A DNA stretch of 64,000 nt from Aplectana chamaeleonis (taxonomy: Eukaryota; Nematoda; Chromadorea; Rhabditida; Cosmocercidae), in assembly GCA_029168955.1 (NCBI GenBank), contig JAPDOI010001700.1, forward strand, positions 1 to 64,000, in the 5' to 3' direction. The notes under the pieces were generated by a model. That model was given only the letters and a program-made list of their open reading frames with translations, searched no databases and was not told the origin of the DNA. This document shows positions 46,007 through 57,639 of the stretch, piece after piece. The number at the start of each line of letters is the position of its first letter. The first letter of the stretch is position 1. Both the position numbers and the translations under genes were made by a program.

Positions 46007-46597
46007 CCCATCTCCTAACAGAATTATAGAACTCAAACCGCAGATTTCATCCACCGTAACCCAATAGACAGGATAAGAATGAAGGAACACATCTGCATCC
46101 CATTTACAGCCGCGATAAAATGTGGGTTGGTGGAATGAGCGGAATTCACTCTGATACTTGCGGAAAGTGGTTTTACATGACTGTTCGGTGAGTGTTGTCG
46201 AGAGCAACAGTTGGGAAGCGTTGAAGCGCAGGAAATCGGGCAACAATTGAAGTAGGTGAAGCTCCGGTAGAATTCAGAGCTTCACCTATAAGGGCCTAAC
46301 GGGCTATACTATGCAGAAGTAAGGGAAAGCTGCAAGTCTTCCAACTTGACGAGTACCTCGATGTGAAAGTCCTTAGTGTACCGCACCTTATTACTTTCAT
46401 GACCTTATTTCATAAACCTTATTTCATGACAACTGGAATGAATTATTTGCACGGAGCACGACATCATTCCACCAACCAGCGCTTCATCATGACGATAAAT
46501 GAATGGAGTTGTTTTCAATACTCTTATCATGTCCATTGGGTTACTGTGGAAAGATTCTGCGGTTTGAATTTTATAATTCTGTCATCTCCTATCCGAG
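46007..46597. repeat. inverted repeat, arms about 130 bp, 325-bp spacer
   Basis: The left arm (46,007-46,138) and right arm (46,464-46,597) are diverged reverse complements sharing CATCTCCTA, ACAGAATTATA, CAAACCGCAGA, GTAACCCAATGGACA-like and GGTTGGTGGAATGA. The spacer is unrelated. This fits a TIR-type element, but exact ends and target duplication are not clear. Confidence 0.75.
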
Positions 46598-46628
46598 TTA
46601 CCCAGAGCTACACTGACGCTAGTTTTCA

Positions 46629-46644
46629 CCCCCCCCCCCCCCCC
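46629..46644 (+). repeat. poly-C run of 16
   Basis: Sixteen consecutive C beside the outer end of the preceding inverted repeat. The length is likely to vary between reads. Confidence 0.95.
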
Positions 46645-47229
46645 GCCTCCAACCCGTCCTTTTCGGGTCCTTGTCGACATGTGATTATTGTCACGGTTGT
46701 TGACTACATGAGTAGATGATTTCTGGTGACGCTTAGGTCACCACGACTGGGCTGTGCTTAAGTGCTAGTGCATTTACTCACATGGGGGGTGTTAGGTAAG
46801 TTTACTGGGTGATGGTCGGTGGTGGTAGTGTGTGTACGAGAGGCCGCTCACATGATACATGATTGTGTAAATAAGGCACATACACACACTCACAGGCAAA
46901 GGCCACCCATGACGGGGTGAAATTCTGGCGATAGGGGTGGTGTGGGCGATAAAAATTCTGGCATTGGGCCAAGCCGGATTTTCTATTGGGGCAAGGGTAG
47001 ATTATAGAGGTATTCGAAGATTTGCAGTAATTTGTGGTATTCTATGGTAATGGTAAGAAAATAATTTTACAACAGTATGAACATGAATGTAACTTTGAAA
47101 GGAAACGAACCTCTGCGGAGTTTTTCAGCGAGAATCACCACACTTTCTGGCATTTTTTTCCTCGGGTTTTCTTATTGAGCTTCTGAGCAAAAAAAAAATA
47201 TATATTTCCTAGTTTTTAAGCCCCTAATA
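46645..47229. other. FoxP intron, no gene recognised
   Basis: Mixed sequence without recognisable exon or repeat. CACACTCACAGG-type CA words lie near 46,880. Confidence 0.4.
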
Positions 47230-48210
47230 TTAGGTTGAGCGAAAGTTTTCCGCCGTGTTGACTCTGACGATTTTTAAACTTTTCAGCGTTGGTCCTTTGA
47301 CTAAGTGCGTCATACTGATTGAAAGCACAAATTCTTTTCTGTCTTGCCCCGCCTTCCATTTAGGCCAACGCCTGCTCATTTGCGAAATATTGCTATACTT
47401 CAGTGGTAATCGTCAGGACTGATCATCTTTGAGTGTTTCTGTTTACTTTGAGGTAAACCACTAAGCCTGCCAGAGTTGTCAGGATATTTGAGCCAGCTTG
47501 GAACCAGATGTTAGCATTTGCAGAAAATTTCGACAGAGCGTAATTATTGATTTTCAGCAAGTTTTGTGATTTTGCAACTTGTCTTTTTAGGCTTACCCGA
47601 AAAGTTTCGGCCTAGAAGCTTCAAAGTTGAGTATAAAGGCAAGGTCTGCACTCGGTAGTAGTTTTTCGTCAATTATCGATAGTTTTTTTTTGAAACTCGA
47701 TAAAAATGGCTAAAATTTTTCAAGAAGTGCTTGATAATTGACGAAAAACACCCTATTGAGTGGGCACATGGCCACTATACTTTTAACTTCGAAGCTGCGA
47801 GGCCGAAACTTCCAGGATAAACCAGAAAATGCCGAAGTTGCAAGATCACAAAATCCGCTAAAAATCAATAACTACGCTCCGACTAAATTTTCCACCAACG
47901 CTATCTCCTAGTCCTAAGGTGGCTCAAATGCCCTGTTAACGCTGGTAGGTTTGATGATTTACCTCAAAGTAAATAGAAGTACTCAGAGATGCTCTGTACA
48001 CAAGATTACCACTGAATGATAACATATGTTTTGTAAATGAGCAGGCTTTGGCACAAGTGGATGGCAGCTTTGAATACAAAAGAGTTTGTACTTTCGATAG
48101 ACATATCTCGCTTGACCGTAGGACCAACGCTGAAAGGTCCAAAAGTCTTCATAAGTCAAGTTTTAGGAAACTTTTACTATAACCTGATAAAACTTTTGTG
48201 GTTTCTCCTC
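47230..48210. repeat. large foldback element, about 980 bp
   Basis: The left half is mirrored by the right half around about 47,710. Paired landmarks are CAGCGTTGGTCC (47,284) with GGACCAACGCTG (48,121), GCCTGCTCATTTGC with GTAAATGAGCAGGC, CAGTGGTAAT with ATTACCACTG, TTTACTTTGAGGTAAA with TTTACCTCAAAGTAAA, and GTCAATTATCGATAG with GATAATTGAC. No frame with a domain. It resembles a foldback or long-TIR non-autonomous transposon. A relative is at 11,736-12,470. Confidence 0.88.
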
Positions 48211-48914
48211 CAAGTATATATTTCTTCTTACAATTAGTGACATAGACGTAACAACAGGTGAGGGGGGGGAGGTAGGGGTTACTTCCTCGTTGTTGTTATT
48301 GTTGTTGTTGACGTCCGCGGCGTAGGGGCCGTCTTGTGGAGGATGACCTTCTTTCAAGGAGGGTGTTGGTTGGAGAGGTGGTGGGGGGGGTTTTGGTGGG
48401 ATGCGCCGGGCGCAAAGGGTGATTGTCGCCCTGCCAGACAGTTCCGGGGATAGTTTAATGTTTAGAGGGGGCGTTTTTCAGGGAATTCATGCTGAGATGG
48501 ATCAATTAGGTCAACCGGCATCACATTACGCGGTCGACACTGTTTTTGTGGAGCCACGTGAATAGACCGAAAATTCTGCTGTTTTATTATTGTGATCACT
48601 GAGCGGAGGGAGGATGATGTTATTTTTAAGTGAGGTATAGAAATTTTTTGAATGATGCAGCGCCCAAAAGGTGAGTCCTGTAGATGAGTATGAGTCTGAG
48701 CTGTGATGTTTGGAATGTGGCCAATTAACTGACTGCGGGCGGAACTAGTTGTTGCGTGCGAGCTGACCATGACCTGGCGCAACATTGAATTAGCCGGGTT
48801 TTTTGTGGGTTAATTCGCGCGTAATTTCATAGTGCTCCAGAAATAGCACATTTATCAGATTGTAAACATTGTTTTCTCGTAGAAGAAACAAAATTTGGAA
48901 AGTTAACATTTCAG
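48211..48914. other. end of the 11.4-kb FoxP intron
   Basis: Contains a GTT microsatellite at about 48,286-48,310 and G-rich runs at 48,260-48,410. No gene was recognised. The acceptor AACATTTCAG precedes the next exon. Confidence 0.5.
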
Positions 48915-49111
48915 TCCTTGCCCTCCGTGTCGCTGACGATTTCGGAAGCGGCCACGACGCCGCTGTCAATTCCTGCGCCGTCTGTGGTGTCATCTGAAGG
49001 CTCACCGAATGGATGCAATGATGCCCAAGCCCAGAAGACGTTTGTTCCACGAAGGAGTCGAATTTCCGACAAATCTGTGCTGCCGATCTCCGCCGACATT
49101 GCCAGGAATCG
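48915..49111 (+). CDS. FoxP transcription factor, pre-forkhead exon
   Basis: Phase 0 after AACATTTCAG; 65 codons plus two bases, ending in a split Arg codon at a GTGGGT donor. The first part is Ser/Thr/Pro-rich linker (SLPSVSLTISEAATTPLSIP). The last 25 residues include VPRRSRISDKSVLPISADIA followed by RNR. This corresponds to the RRRHSDKYNIPMSSEIA segment just before the forkhead in vertebrate FOXP proteins, so identity is secure. RR and nearby basic residues could be part of a nuclear localisation signal (inference). The phase-2 end joins exactly to the next exon. Confidence 0.93.
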
Positions 49112-49279
49112 GTGGGTTGTTTTTTTTTCAAATAGCTGTAATGTGTGAAGATATTTATTAATTTATATTGTGGCGTGGCCTAAAACACACACGGCATCCT
49201 TTACATAGGAATAAACAGTGACAATCAAAAACTGATGAGAAAACAGCTTTCGTAGCAAAAAAAAAACTCATTAAATCGT

Positions 49280-51720
49280 CACTGATTGAGAAACGCAACA
49301 TGCCAGCCGTCTGAACTGACAAGGGAAGTATAAAAAGCGTAGGTCGCATCTGCGTAAACGACTAGTATGGTTAGTATCTCTTCTGGCTCAATAGTAAAAA
49401 TGCGCGGTATCCCGCCGCGAGCCGCAGGCTCGAAAAAGTTATGAGCATTTTTTAAGCCTGGCGAGAAGGCAAGGGTACCCATCAGGCATTTTTTTTTTTT
49501 GAAGTTTCAAAAAATTTTCTCGGATTTAGCTCAAAAGGTGTATGTAGGGGTAATCTAGGGTGGCGAATACGAATCTGGAGCCTATTTGTCGAAATTTTGA
49601 GGTTTACTGTAGGTTACGATAAGTAACATGTCATTTAGGGGTCAAAACCCACCTTAGTATTTTGAAAATCGACAAACGGACGTTAAATTCGTATTCTCCA
49701 CCCCGAATAACCCCCGTATACAAATCTTGAGTAAAATCTGAGATTTTTACCGAACTACCGTATACCCACCGTAATCTACCGTAATCTGCAAAAGATCGAT
49801 AAACGGACTCCAGATTCGTGTTTCGCACTCCAAATAACCCTCAGAGAATGATTTTGAGACATATCTATCGTAGAAAACCGGAAATCTAGAAAGTGGCGTT
49901 TTTCCCTCGAAATTTTCCCCGGTTGGGAAGCTTCAAACTAAATTAGCCGAAAACATTGGAAAATCGACTAATAAACTACGGATTCGTGATCAGCGCCCCG
50001 AAAACCCCCCCTGGGAGAATTTTAAGTCAAATCTGGACAATTTTTATAAAACGCTTCCGGAGCCCTCACTTGGTAGAAATAAACGCCCAACCGAAAATCC
50101 GTACAAGTCTAAAACGCTGTTAGTCTGGACGAAGTACGGAAAATGTGCCTTCACCCAAACTTTGCTCAGGGGGGTAGTTTTTGAAGCTGAACACATTTAT
50201 GAGGTCCGTTTTCGAATTTTCTGAAGACTAACGCGCCTTTTGGATGTACAAAAAGCACAAAAAATTAGCCTTTTAAGCTTGTAACTTCTTGGAACCTGCG
50301 GCTCGGGGCGGGATACTGAGCAGTTCTACTGTTGAGCCACAAGAGATACTAACGTCACTAGTCGTTTTGGCAGATCCGACCTACGCTTTATATACTTCCC
50401 TTATGAGCTAAGGAAAGTTGAAGGGCATTGTCTCCTTAATAATAGATAGTATCAAAGGCAGAAACCGTTATGTTGGAGAAAAACGGGGAAAGATAAAACA
50501 AGACATTCTCCCGGTAGCCCGCTTGTATGAAATTGGACTAGTCTTTCTAGAAAATTCTATACACTGGAAGAAAGTTAGAGAATACGAGACAGTACATGAT
50601 ATGAGGAGATTGCAGGGAGAAGCTAGTCCAAGAATGATCGAGATCACTGACAAGGGAACCACAACAAGTAATAGTGTCCATTCTAAATGAGGTGTACTTT
50701 TCTAGAATCATTTTCGGACGAAAGGTCCGAATATGCCCATCGCAGCTGCCTAGACCCAGTCTGAAAAAAAGTTATAGGCATTTTTCCTCTGATTTTCGTA
50801 CTTATTGTACCCTCCAAAAAGCTCATTATTTTTACGAAAATCCGAAAAGGGACCTCTTAATCGTGTTCAGCGCCCAAAACTACCCCACTAGGCAAAGTTA
50901 GGTTGAAGGTTCTATTTTCCAAACGTTGCGCAGACTAACAGCGTTTTGGACTTGTACGGGTTTTCGGTTGAGCGTTTATTTTAACCAATTACGAGGGCTC
51001 TCGAAGCGTTTTAGAAAAATATTCCAGATCTGACTAAAAATTCGCTCTGGGGAGTTATTTGGGGCGCTGATCACGAATCTGAGGTTCATTCATCGATTTT
51101 TCGAAGTTTTCGACTGTATTCGTTCACAGATTCCTATCGGGGGAGAATTTGATGGAAAATCGCGACTTTTGACGATTTCCGGAGTGCTTCTATAGAATAT
51201 ATTCAAGTTATTCGAATCTGATGTCGGTTTATCGATTTCCGGCAGCTTACGGTAGATTACGGTGGGTATACGGTAGTTTGGTCAAAGTCTCAGATTTGTC
51301 TCAAAGTTTATATGAGGGGGTTCTTTTGGGCGCTGAATACGAATTCTATGTCCATTTGTCGATTATCGGAATTTTGAGGTAGGTTTTGCCTCCTAAATGG
51401 CATGTTACCTACCGTAACCTATAGTTAATCTTGAAATTTGGGCAAGCAAACCCCAGATTCGTGTTCAGCACCCCAGATTACCCCTACATACATGTTTTCA
51501 GCAAGCAAAATCAGGAGAAAAATTTTAAAACACTCTAAAAATACCATGGGGGTACCCTTACCTTGTCGCAAAGCTTTCAAAAACGCTTATAACTTTTTTT
51601 TGAGTGGGTCTAGGCAGCTGCTATGGGCATATTCGGACTGTTCGTCCGAAAACGGTTCTAGAAAAGTACATTTCATTTGGAATGGTCACTATGACTTATT
51701 GTGGTTCCCTTGTGAGTAGA
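49280..51720. repeat. CTACCGTA-family repeat in inverted pair
   Basis: The left half (about 49,490-50,260) and right half (about 50,810-51,510) are diverged reverse complements. For example, CCGTACAAGTCTAAAACGCT at 50,099 is matched by the complement of AGCGTTTTGGACTTGTACGG at 50,940. GGTTTACTGTAGGTTACG and CTACCGTAATCT words occur in both. A segment at 49,330-49,480 (GAGCCGCAGGCTCGAAAAAG) is repeated inverted at about 50,285-50,400. The same family fills 21.1-23.1 kb. The 90-codon open frame at 50,418 has no recognised domain. Confidence 0.8.
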
Positions 51721-51878
51721 TGATTCCCGTATTCAACAATCAGAATTGGTTCAAACAGCATTGCCACGAAGGCAGAAAAGACAAATGGAAGGCCACGCAG
51801 GTCAAGAGCACAGACCAAGAATGCTTTGGCGGTGGCATCTCCTATTGATCATTGATTGGTACAACACCTCCCGTCTTT

Positions 51879-52216
51879 TTGATGAACTCGTTTCGAACTC
51901 AACTTTGAGCGAAACTAGGGTGATATCCATTGTCCTGGCGTTGAGGGCTATCTAAAGGTACAGCCTTTGTTCAGGTTTCGTTGAGAACTAAAGAAGTTTC
52001 ACAATCAGTCAGATCTCTAACTACGGTACAGTGGCGAGGGGGGCGTCTGTGTCCTCTCGGCCCGATATCGTAATTTGAAACCTGGCTAACTGCGAAACTT
52101 CTTTAGTTCTAAACGAAACCTCCACAAGGACTCTACCATCAGGTAGCCATTAACGCCAGTGCCATGAATATCGCCATAGTTTCGCTCAAAGTTGAGTTTA
52201 TAGCGAGTTATTCAAC
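51879..52216. repeat. hairpin element, arms about 122 bp
   Basis: Arms 51,879-52,000 and 52,093-52,216 are reverse complements with moderate divergence. Shared phrases are CTCAACTTTGAGCGAAACTA, GGTTTCGTT and GAACTAAAGAAGTTTC. The loop is about 92 nt. Probably a foldback MITE. Confidence 0.85.
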
Positions 52217-52319
52217 ATTGATGAACAAGGTGCGAAAACGCGTCCTTGCGCTTTCTGACCAGGTCCTACGAGTGGTAGTGTCTGTCGCTATGGCGGCATT
52301 GTCGTATATGGCACCAGCG

Positions 52320-52447
52320 GCGCCGGCCGGCTGACGCCGGCCTGCGCCGCTGGTCGTTTGGCTGACGCCGGCCGACGCCGCAGGTCGTTTGGCTTCGCCA
52401 AACGAGGGGCCGGCTTCGCCGGCCCTTTCCTTCAATCATAGGCAGTA
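52320..52447 (+). repeat. solo GGCTTCGCC hairpin monomer(s)
   Basis: At 52,386-52,447 one monomer of the family 2 satellite (GTTTGGCTTCGCCAAACGA, GGCCGGCTTCGCCGGCC, then TCAATCATAGGCAGTA) occurs 40 kb away from the array at 7.4-11.7 kb. It is preceded by GC-rich degenerate units (GACGCCGGCC) at 52,320-52,385. Same orientation as the main array. Confidence 0.85.
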
Positions 52448-52849
52448 ATCTTCTGGCTTAATGAACAAAGGGTCTTGTTCGCCGTGAAGCTTCTGACAAA
52501 ATTGAAGGAACGTTGTGTTGAAATCATGCGGGGATTGAAAGCTGTTGCTCGCTTCAGTTCACCGACATAAGCGAAGGTAGCCTTGAATTAAGATACTTCA
52601 ATCGCAATGCAAAAGCCTCGCGTGTTGGAGAAGTTGCTTGAAAAACACTTCATAATCTACTCAAGTAATATACAACAGTTGACATGAAAACCAATAATTA
52701 GATATCTCAGGATGTGTCATGAAGACCCTCTTTGACTGTATGTTTTTATGCGGAAGTAAGCATGGGCGCACTGAAATATTTGCCTGTGAAAAAATTCATA
52801 TGGACGCGAAGGTCTAGAAGGTAAAAATTACTTACACAAAACTTGGTGG
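52448..52849. other. FoxP intron, no gene recognised
   Basis: Unique-looking AT-rich sequence; nothing recognised. Confidence 0.4.
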
Positions 52850-55800
52850 AATTTCGAATTTTCTGCGCATATCACACAGAATTTCTCAGGGTTTTCTTCA
52901 TTGTGGTGGTGTAAACAGAGCTATAGCCCTCGAAAATACTATAAACTTCATTTGAGATGAGGATATCGCCAACAATACTGAAAAAGCTCTATGCATCGAG
53001 AAATCAAAAATTTCAGATTTTCTGTGCATATCTTATAGCCCTCGAAAATACTATAAATTTGGTTTGAGGGGATGAGGATATCGCCAACAATACTGAAAAA
53101 GCTCTATGCATCGAGAAATCAAAAATTTCAGATTTTTCTGTATGAAAAATTTCAGATTTTCTCTGCATATCTCACAGAATCTCTCAGGATATAGCCCTCG
53201 AAAATACTATAAATTTGGTTTGAGGGATGAGGATATCGCCATCAATACTGAAGAAAAAGCTCTATGCATCGAGAAATCAGAAAAATTTCAGATTTTCTCT
53301 GCATATCTCACAGAATCTCTCAGGATATAGCCCTCGAAAATACTATAAATTTGGTTTGAGGGGATGAGGATATCGCCAACAATACTGAAAAAAGCTCTAT
53401 GCATCGAGAAATCGAAAATTTCAGATTTTCTGTGCATATCTCACAGAATCTCTCAGGATATAGCCCTCGAAAATACTATAAATTTGGTTTGAGGGGATGA
53501 GGATATCGCCAACAATACTGAAAAAAGCTCTATGCATCGAGAAATCAAAAAATTCAGATTTTCTGTGCATATCTCACAGAATCTCTCAGGATATAGCCCT
53601 CGAAAATACTATAAATTTGGTTTGAGGGGATGAGGATATCGCCAACAATACTGAAAAAAGCTCTATGCATCGAGAAATCAAAAATTTCAGATTTTCTCGG
53701 CATATCTCACAGAATCTCTCAGGACATAGCCCTCGAAAATACTATAAATTTGGTTTGAGGGGATGAGGATATCGCCAACAATACTGAAAAAAGCTCTATG
53801 CATCGAGAAATCAAAAATTTCAGATTTTCTGTGCATATCTCACAGAATCTCTCAGGATATAGCCCTCGAAAATACTATAAATTTGGTTTGAGGGGATGAG
53901 ATATCGCCAACAATACTGAAAGCTCTATGCATCGAGAAATCAAAAATTTCAGATTTTCTGTGCATATCTCACAGAATCTCTCAGGATATAGCCCTCGAAA
54001 ATACTATAAATTTGGTTTGAGGGGATGAGGATATCGCCAACAATACTGAAAAAAGCTCTATGCATCGAGAAATCGAAAATTTCAGATTTTCTCTGCATAT
54101 CTCACAGAATCTCTCAGGATATAGCCCTCGAAAATACTATAAATTTGGTTTGAGGGGATGAGGATATCGCCATCATACAAAGCTCTATGCATCGAGAAAT
54201 CAAAAATTTCAGATTTTCTCTGCATATCTCACAGAATCTCTCAGAATATAGCCCTGGAAAATACTATAAATTTGGTTTGAGGGGATGAGGAGATCGCCAA
54301 CAAGAGTGAAAAAAGCTCTATGCATCATTTTCTGTGCATATCTCACAGAATCTCTCAGGATATAGCCCTCGAAAATACTATAAATTTCGTTTGAGGGATG
54401 AGGATATCGCCAACAATACTGAAAAAAAGCTTTATGCATCGAGAAATCAAAAATTCAGATTTTCTGTGCATATCTCACAGAATCTCTCAGGATATAGCCC
54501 TCGAAAACACTATAAATTTGGTTTGAGGGATGAGGATATCGCCAACAATACTGAAAAAGCTCTATGCATCGAGAAATCAAAAATTCAGATTTTCTGTATG
54601 AAAAATTTCAGATTTTCTCTGCATATCTCACAGAATCTCTCAGGACATAGCCCTCGAAAATACTATAAATTTGGTTTGAGGGATGAGGATATCGCCAACA
54701 ATACTGAAAAAGCTCTATGCATCGAGAAATCGAAAATTTCAGATTTTCTGTGCATATCTCACAGAATCTCTCAGGATATAGCCCTCAGAAAATACTATAA
54801 ATTTGGTTTGAGAGGATGAGGATATCGCCAACAATACTGAAAAGCTCTATGCATCGAGAAATCAAAAAATCAGATTCTCTGTCAGATTTTCTCTGCATAT
54901 CTCACAGAATCTCTCAGGACATAGCCCTCGAAAATACTATAAATTTGGTTTGAGGGGATGAGGATATCGCCAACAATACTGAAAAAAGCTCTATGCATCG
55001 AGAAATCAAAAAATTCAGATTTTCTCTGCATATCTCACAGAATCTCTCAGGATATAGCCCTCGAAAATACTATAAATTTGGTTTGAGGGGATGAGGATAT
55101 CGCCAACAATACTGAAAAAGCTCTATGCATCAGAAATCAAAAATTCAGATTTTCTGTATGAAAAATTTCAGATTTTCTCTGCATATCTCACAGAATCTCT
55201 CAGGGATATAGCCCTCGAAAATACTATAAATTTGGTTTGAGGGATGAGGATATCGCCAACAATACTGAAAAAAGCTCTATGCATCGAGAAATCAAAAATT
55301 CAGATTTTCTGTGCATATCTCTCTCAGGATATAGCCCTCGAAAATACTATAAATTTGGTTTGAGGGATGAGGATATCGCCAACAATACTGAAAAAGCTCT
55401 ATGCATCGAGAAATCAAAAATTCAGATTTTCTGTATGAAAAATTTCAGATTTTCTCTGCATATCTCACAGAATCTCTCAGGACATAGCCCTCGAAAATAC
55501 TATAAATTTGGTTTGAGGGGATGAGGATATCACCAACAATACTGAAAAAGCTCTATGCATCGAGAAATCAAAAAATTCAGATTTTCTGTATGAAAAATTT
55601 CAGATTTTCTCCGCATATCTCACAGAATCTCTCAGGATATAGCCCTCGAAAATACTATAAATTTGGTTTGAGGAGATGAGGATATCGCCAACAATACTGA
55701 AAAAGCTCTATGCATCTGCAGATTTTCTGTATGAAAAATTTCAGATTTTCTCTGCATATCTCACAGAATCTCTCAGGATATAGCCCTCGAAAATACTATA

Positions 55801-56127
55801 AATTTGGTTTGAGGGGATGAGGATATCGCCAACAATACTGAAAAAGCTCTATGCATCGAGAAATCAAAATTTCAGATTTTCTGTGCATATCTCACAAGAA
55901 TCTCTCAGGATATAGCCCTCGAAAATACTATAAATTTGGTTTGAGGGGATGAGGATATCGCCAACAATACTGAAAAAGCTCTATGCATCGAGAAATCAAA
56001 AATTCAGATTTTCTGTATGTGCATATCTCACAGAATCTCTCAGGACATAGCCCTCGAAAATACTATAAATTTGGTTTGAGGGGATGAGGATATCACCAAC
56101 AATACTGAAAAAAGCTCTATGCATCCA
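52850..56127 (+). repeat. about 133-bp satellite, about 24 copies
   Basis: Highly homogeneous monomers: ATAGCCCTCGAAAATACTAT, AAATTTGGTTTGAGGGGATG, AGGATATCGCCAACAATACT, GAAAAAGCTCTATGCATCGA, then CAGATTTTCTGTGCATATCT and CACAGAATCTCTCAGG. Spacing between successive GCCCTCG words is 133 bp in the regular part. Many units have a short internal duplication (TGTATGAAAAATTTCAGATT). Open frames repeating LSGYSPRKYYKFGLRDEDIA are by-products. It lies in the 8.3-kb intron before the forkhead exon. Confidence 0.97.
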
Positions 56128-57369
56128 TGACTTTTTTCAGTTCAAAAGTATTGTGTTTGAATCCGTTGAATCGCTCCCACATGAAAACCAACCCTAAACC
56201 CTACTGTGAACAGTGGACATAGGTACAGAAGGAAGAGTTGAAAACGAAAACTGGTTTCAGCCTCGCCTACGTAACCATTTTTGAGCAGGTAGGTAGGCCA
56301 CAGCCAACTAGCCATCCTGGAGGCAGGCGGTGATTCATGGGCGAGCGTTGGCGTGAGAACAGCCTTATCGTCGCCATGAAGGTGTGACCAGGCTTACCAC
56401 AAGTGGACCTACCTCAAGTGAAACACATAACATTAAAGAACCGAAAGTCAAGTAACAGTGAAGAACCAGAAGAACAGAAGGTACTATATCGTGCCATGTA
56501 GTGGCTCGAGTAGTACTGCCGGAGAGACAAAATTATTTGTCTATCATCGTTAGACCGCAAGTGGCTTGCCACCGGGTAGAATGAACTTCCTCATGGCCAA
56601 TTGTGGCACGGGGTTGCTCCTCCTACATGTTCAGACGGAGCCTTAGTCGGTCACAGGGTTTCACCGATGGTTGCCAGCAAGACCTTCAGTTTCGGGGCCT
56701 CAGGTGTTGCCACTTTGATTGACTGGAAGGGGAGCTACAGCGGCAGTGGTACCTTTGCTCGATTTCACGGTGGTAAAGATATCCTCCAGGCAGACGAATG
56801 TTCTATAGATTACACCTTGGCTTAGCTAGTGGTGCATTTGGCTGTCGGAAAGGACACTAACGTCTCTCACGATGGTAACGATTGGTCCACTCTGCATAGG
56901 GCCTCCCATGGGCCTTGGTGTATCGGGAGTACTTTCTCTGCTACTCGATTTGGACCTTTCCGACGCGCGTGTCTCTAGTTGCAGTCATGACGCCATCAGG
57001 CCCAGATTTAGTTAGGTGGGCGAGAGAAGGTCCAGCATGGATTCTTCTAAAGTGTAGCTCGCCCACCTCTCCAACCTTTTCCGGTATCCGAACGAGGAGA
57101 TTTTATGATCTGGATGAAGTCCTTTTGGACTACACAGTTGAGAGGAACTGCTTTTTGAAGAAGGTTGCAGCTGTTCTCAGCTGGACAAAAAACAGTTTTC
57201 CACCATCACTAACATCTTTCACAATGCAGTAGGAATGATAAAAATCTGATGTTGCCACGTGGTGAAAAAGTAACATCCGTGTTACAACACGGAAGTTGCG
57301 TCGTCGAATCGGATTAACTGTCATTCGTGAGGGGTGACATTGGTCTTTGATATGATCCTGGTTTTGCAG
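56128..57369 (+). other. FoxP intron, no gene recognised
   Basis: No repeat family or exon was recognised. Open frames of 74 and 105 codons at 56,601 and 56,915 lack known domains. The segment ends with the acceptor CCTGGTTTTGCAG of the forkhead exon. Confidence 0.45.
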
Positions 57370-57532
57370 AGATTTCTACCGTACGAATGACGTCCGTCCG
57401 CCATACACGTATGCGTCGCTCATCAGACAGGCGATCATGGAATCACCGGAGTGTCAGTTGACGCTGAATGAGATCTACACGTGGTTCACAGAGACGTTTG
57501 CCTACTTCCGACGGAATGCTGCCACATGGAAG
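57370..57532 (+). CDS. FoxP transcription factor, forkhead exon (first half)
   Basis: The first base completes an Arg codon; 54 codons follow, ending phase 0 at AAG with a GTATAG donor. It encodes RDFYRTN, then [34 protein letters not shown] and [11 protein letters not shown]. This is helix 1, helix 2 and the start of helix 3 of the winged-helix forkhead domain, close to vertebrate FOXP sequence. The recognition helix continuation (family consensus NAVRHNLSLHKCF) must be on a further exon. I did not find it before 64,000, so the gene is partial here. Confidence 0.97.
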
Positions 57533-57639
57533 GTATAGTTATTGACTTTTTTCTTGAAATGTTTCATCTCATTCTGGAGTGGTAAGCAACATTTTTATAT
57601 GTTGTAAAGCTTATAACTGGAGGAACAAGGCAATCAATA

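Noticed and set aside
54334..54819. 161-codon frame with LSGYSPRKYYKFG repeats
   Set aside because: By-product of the 133-bp satellite; most units are interrupted in this frame.
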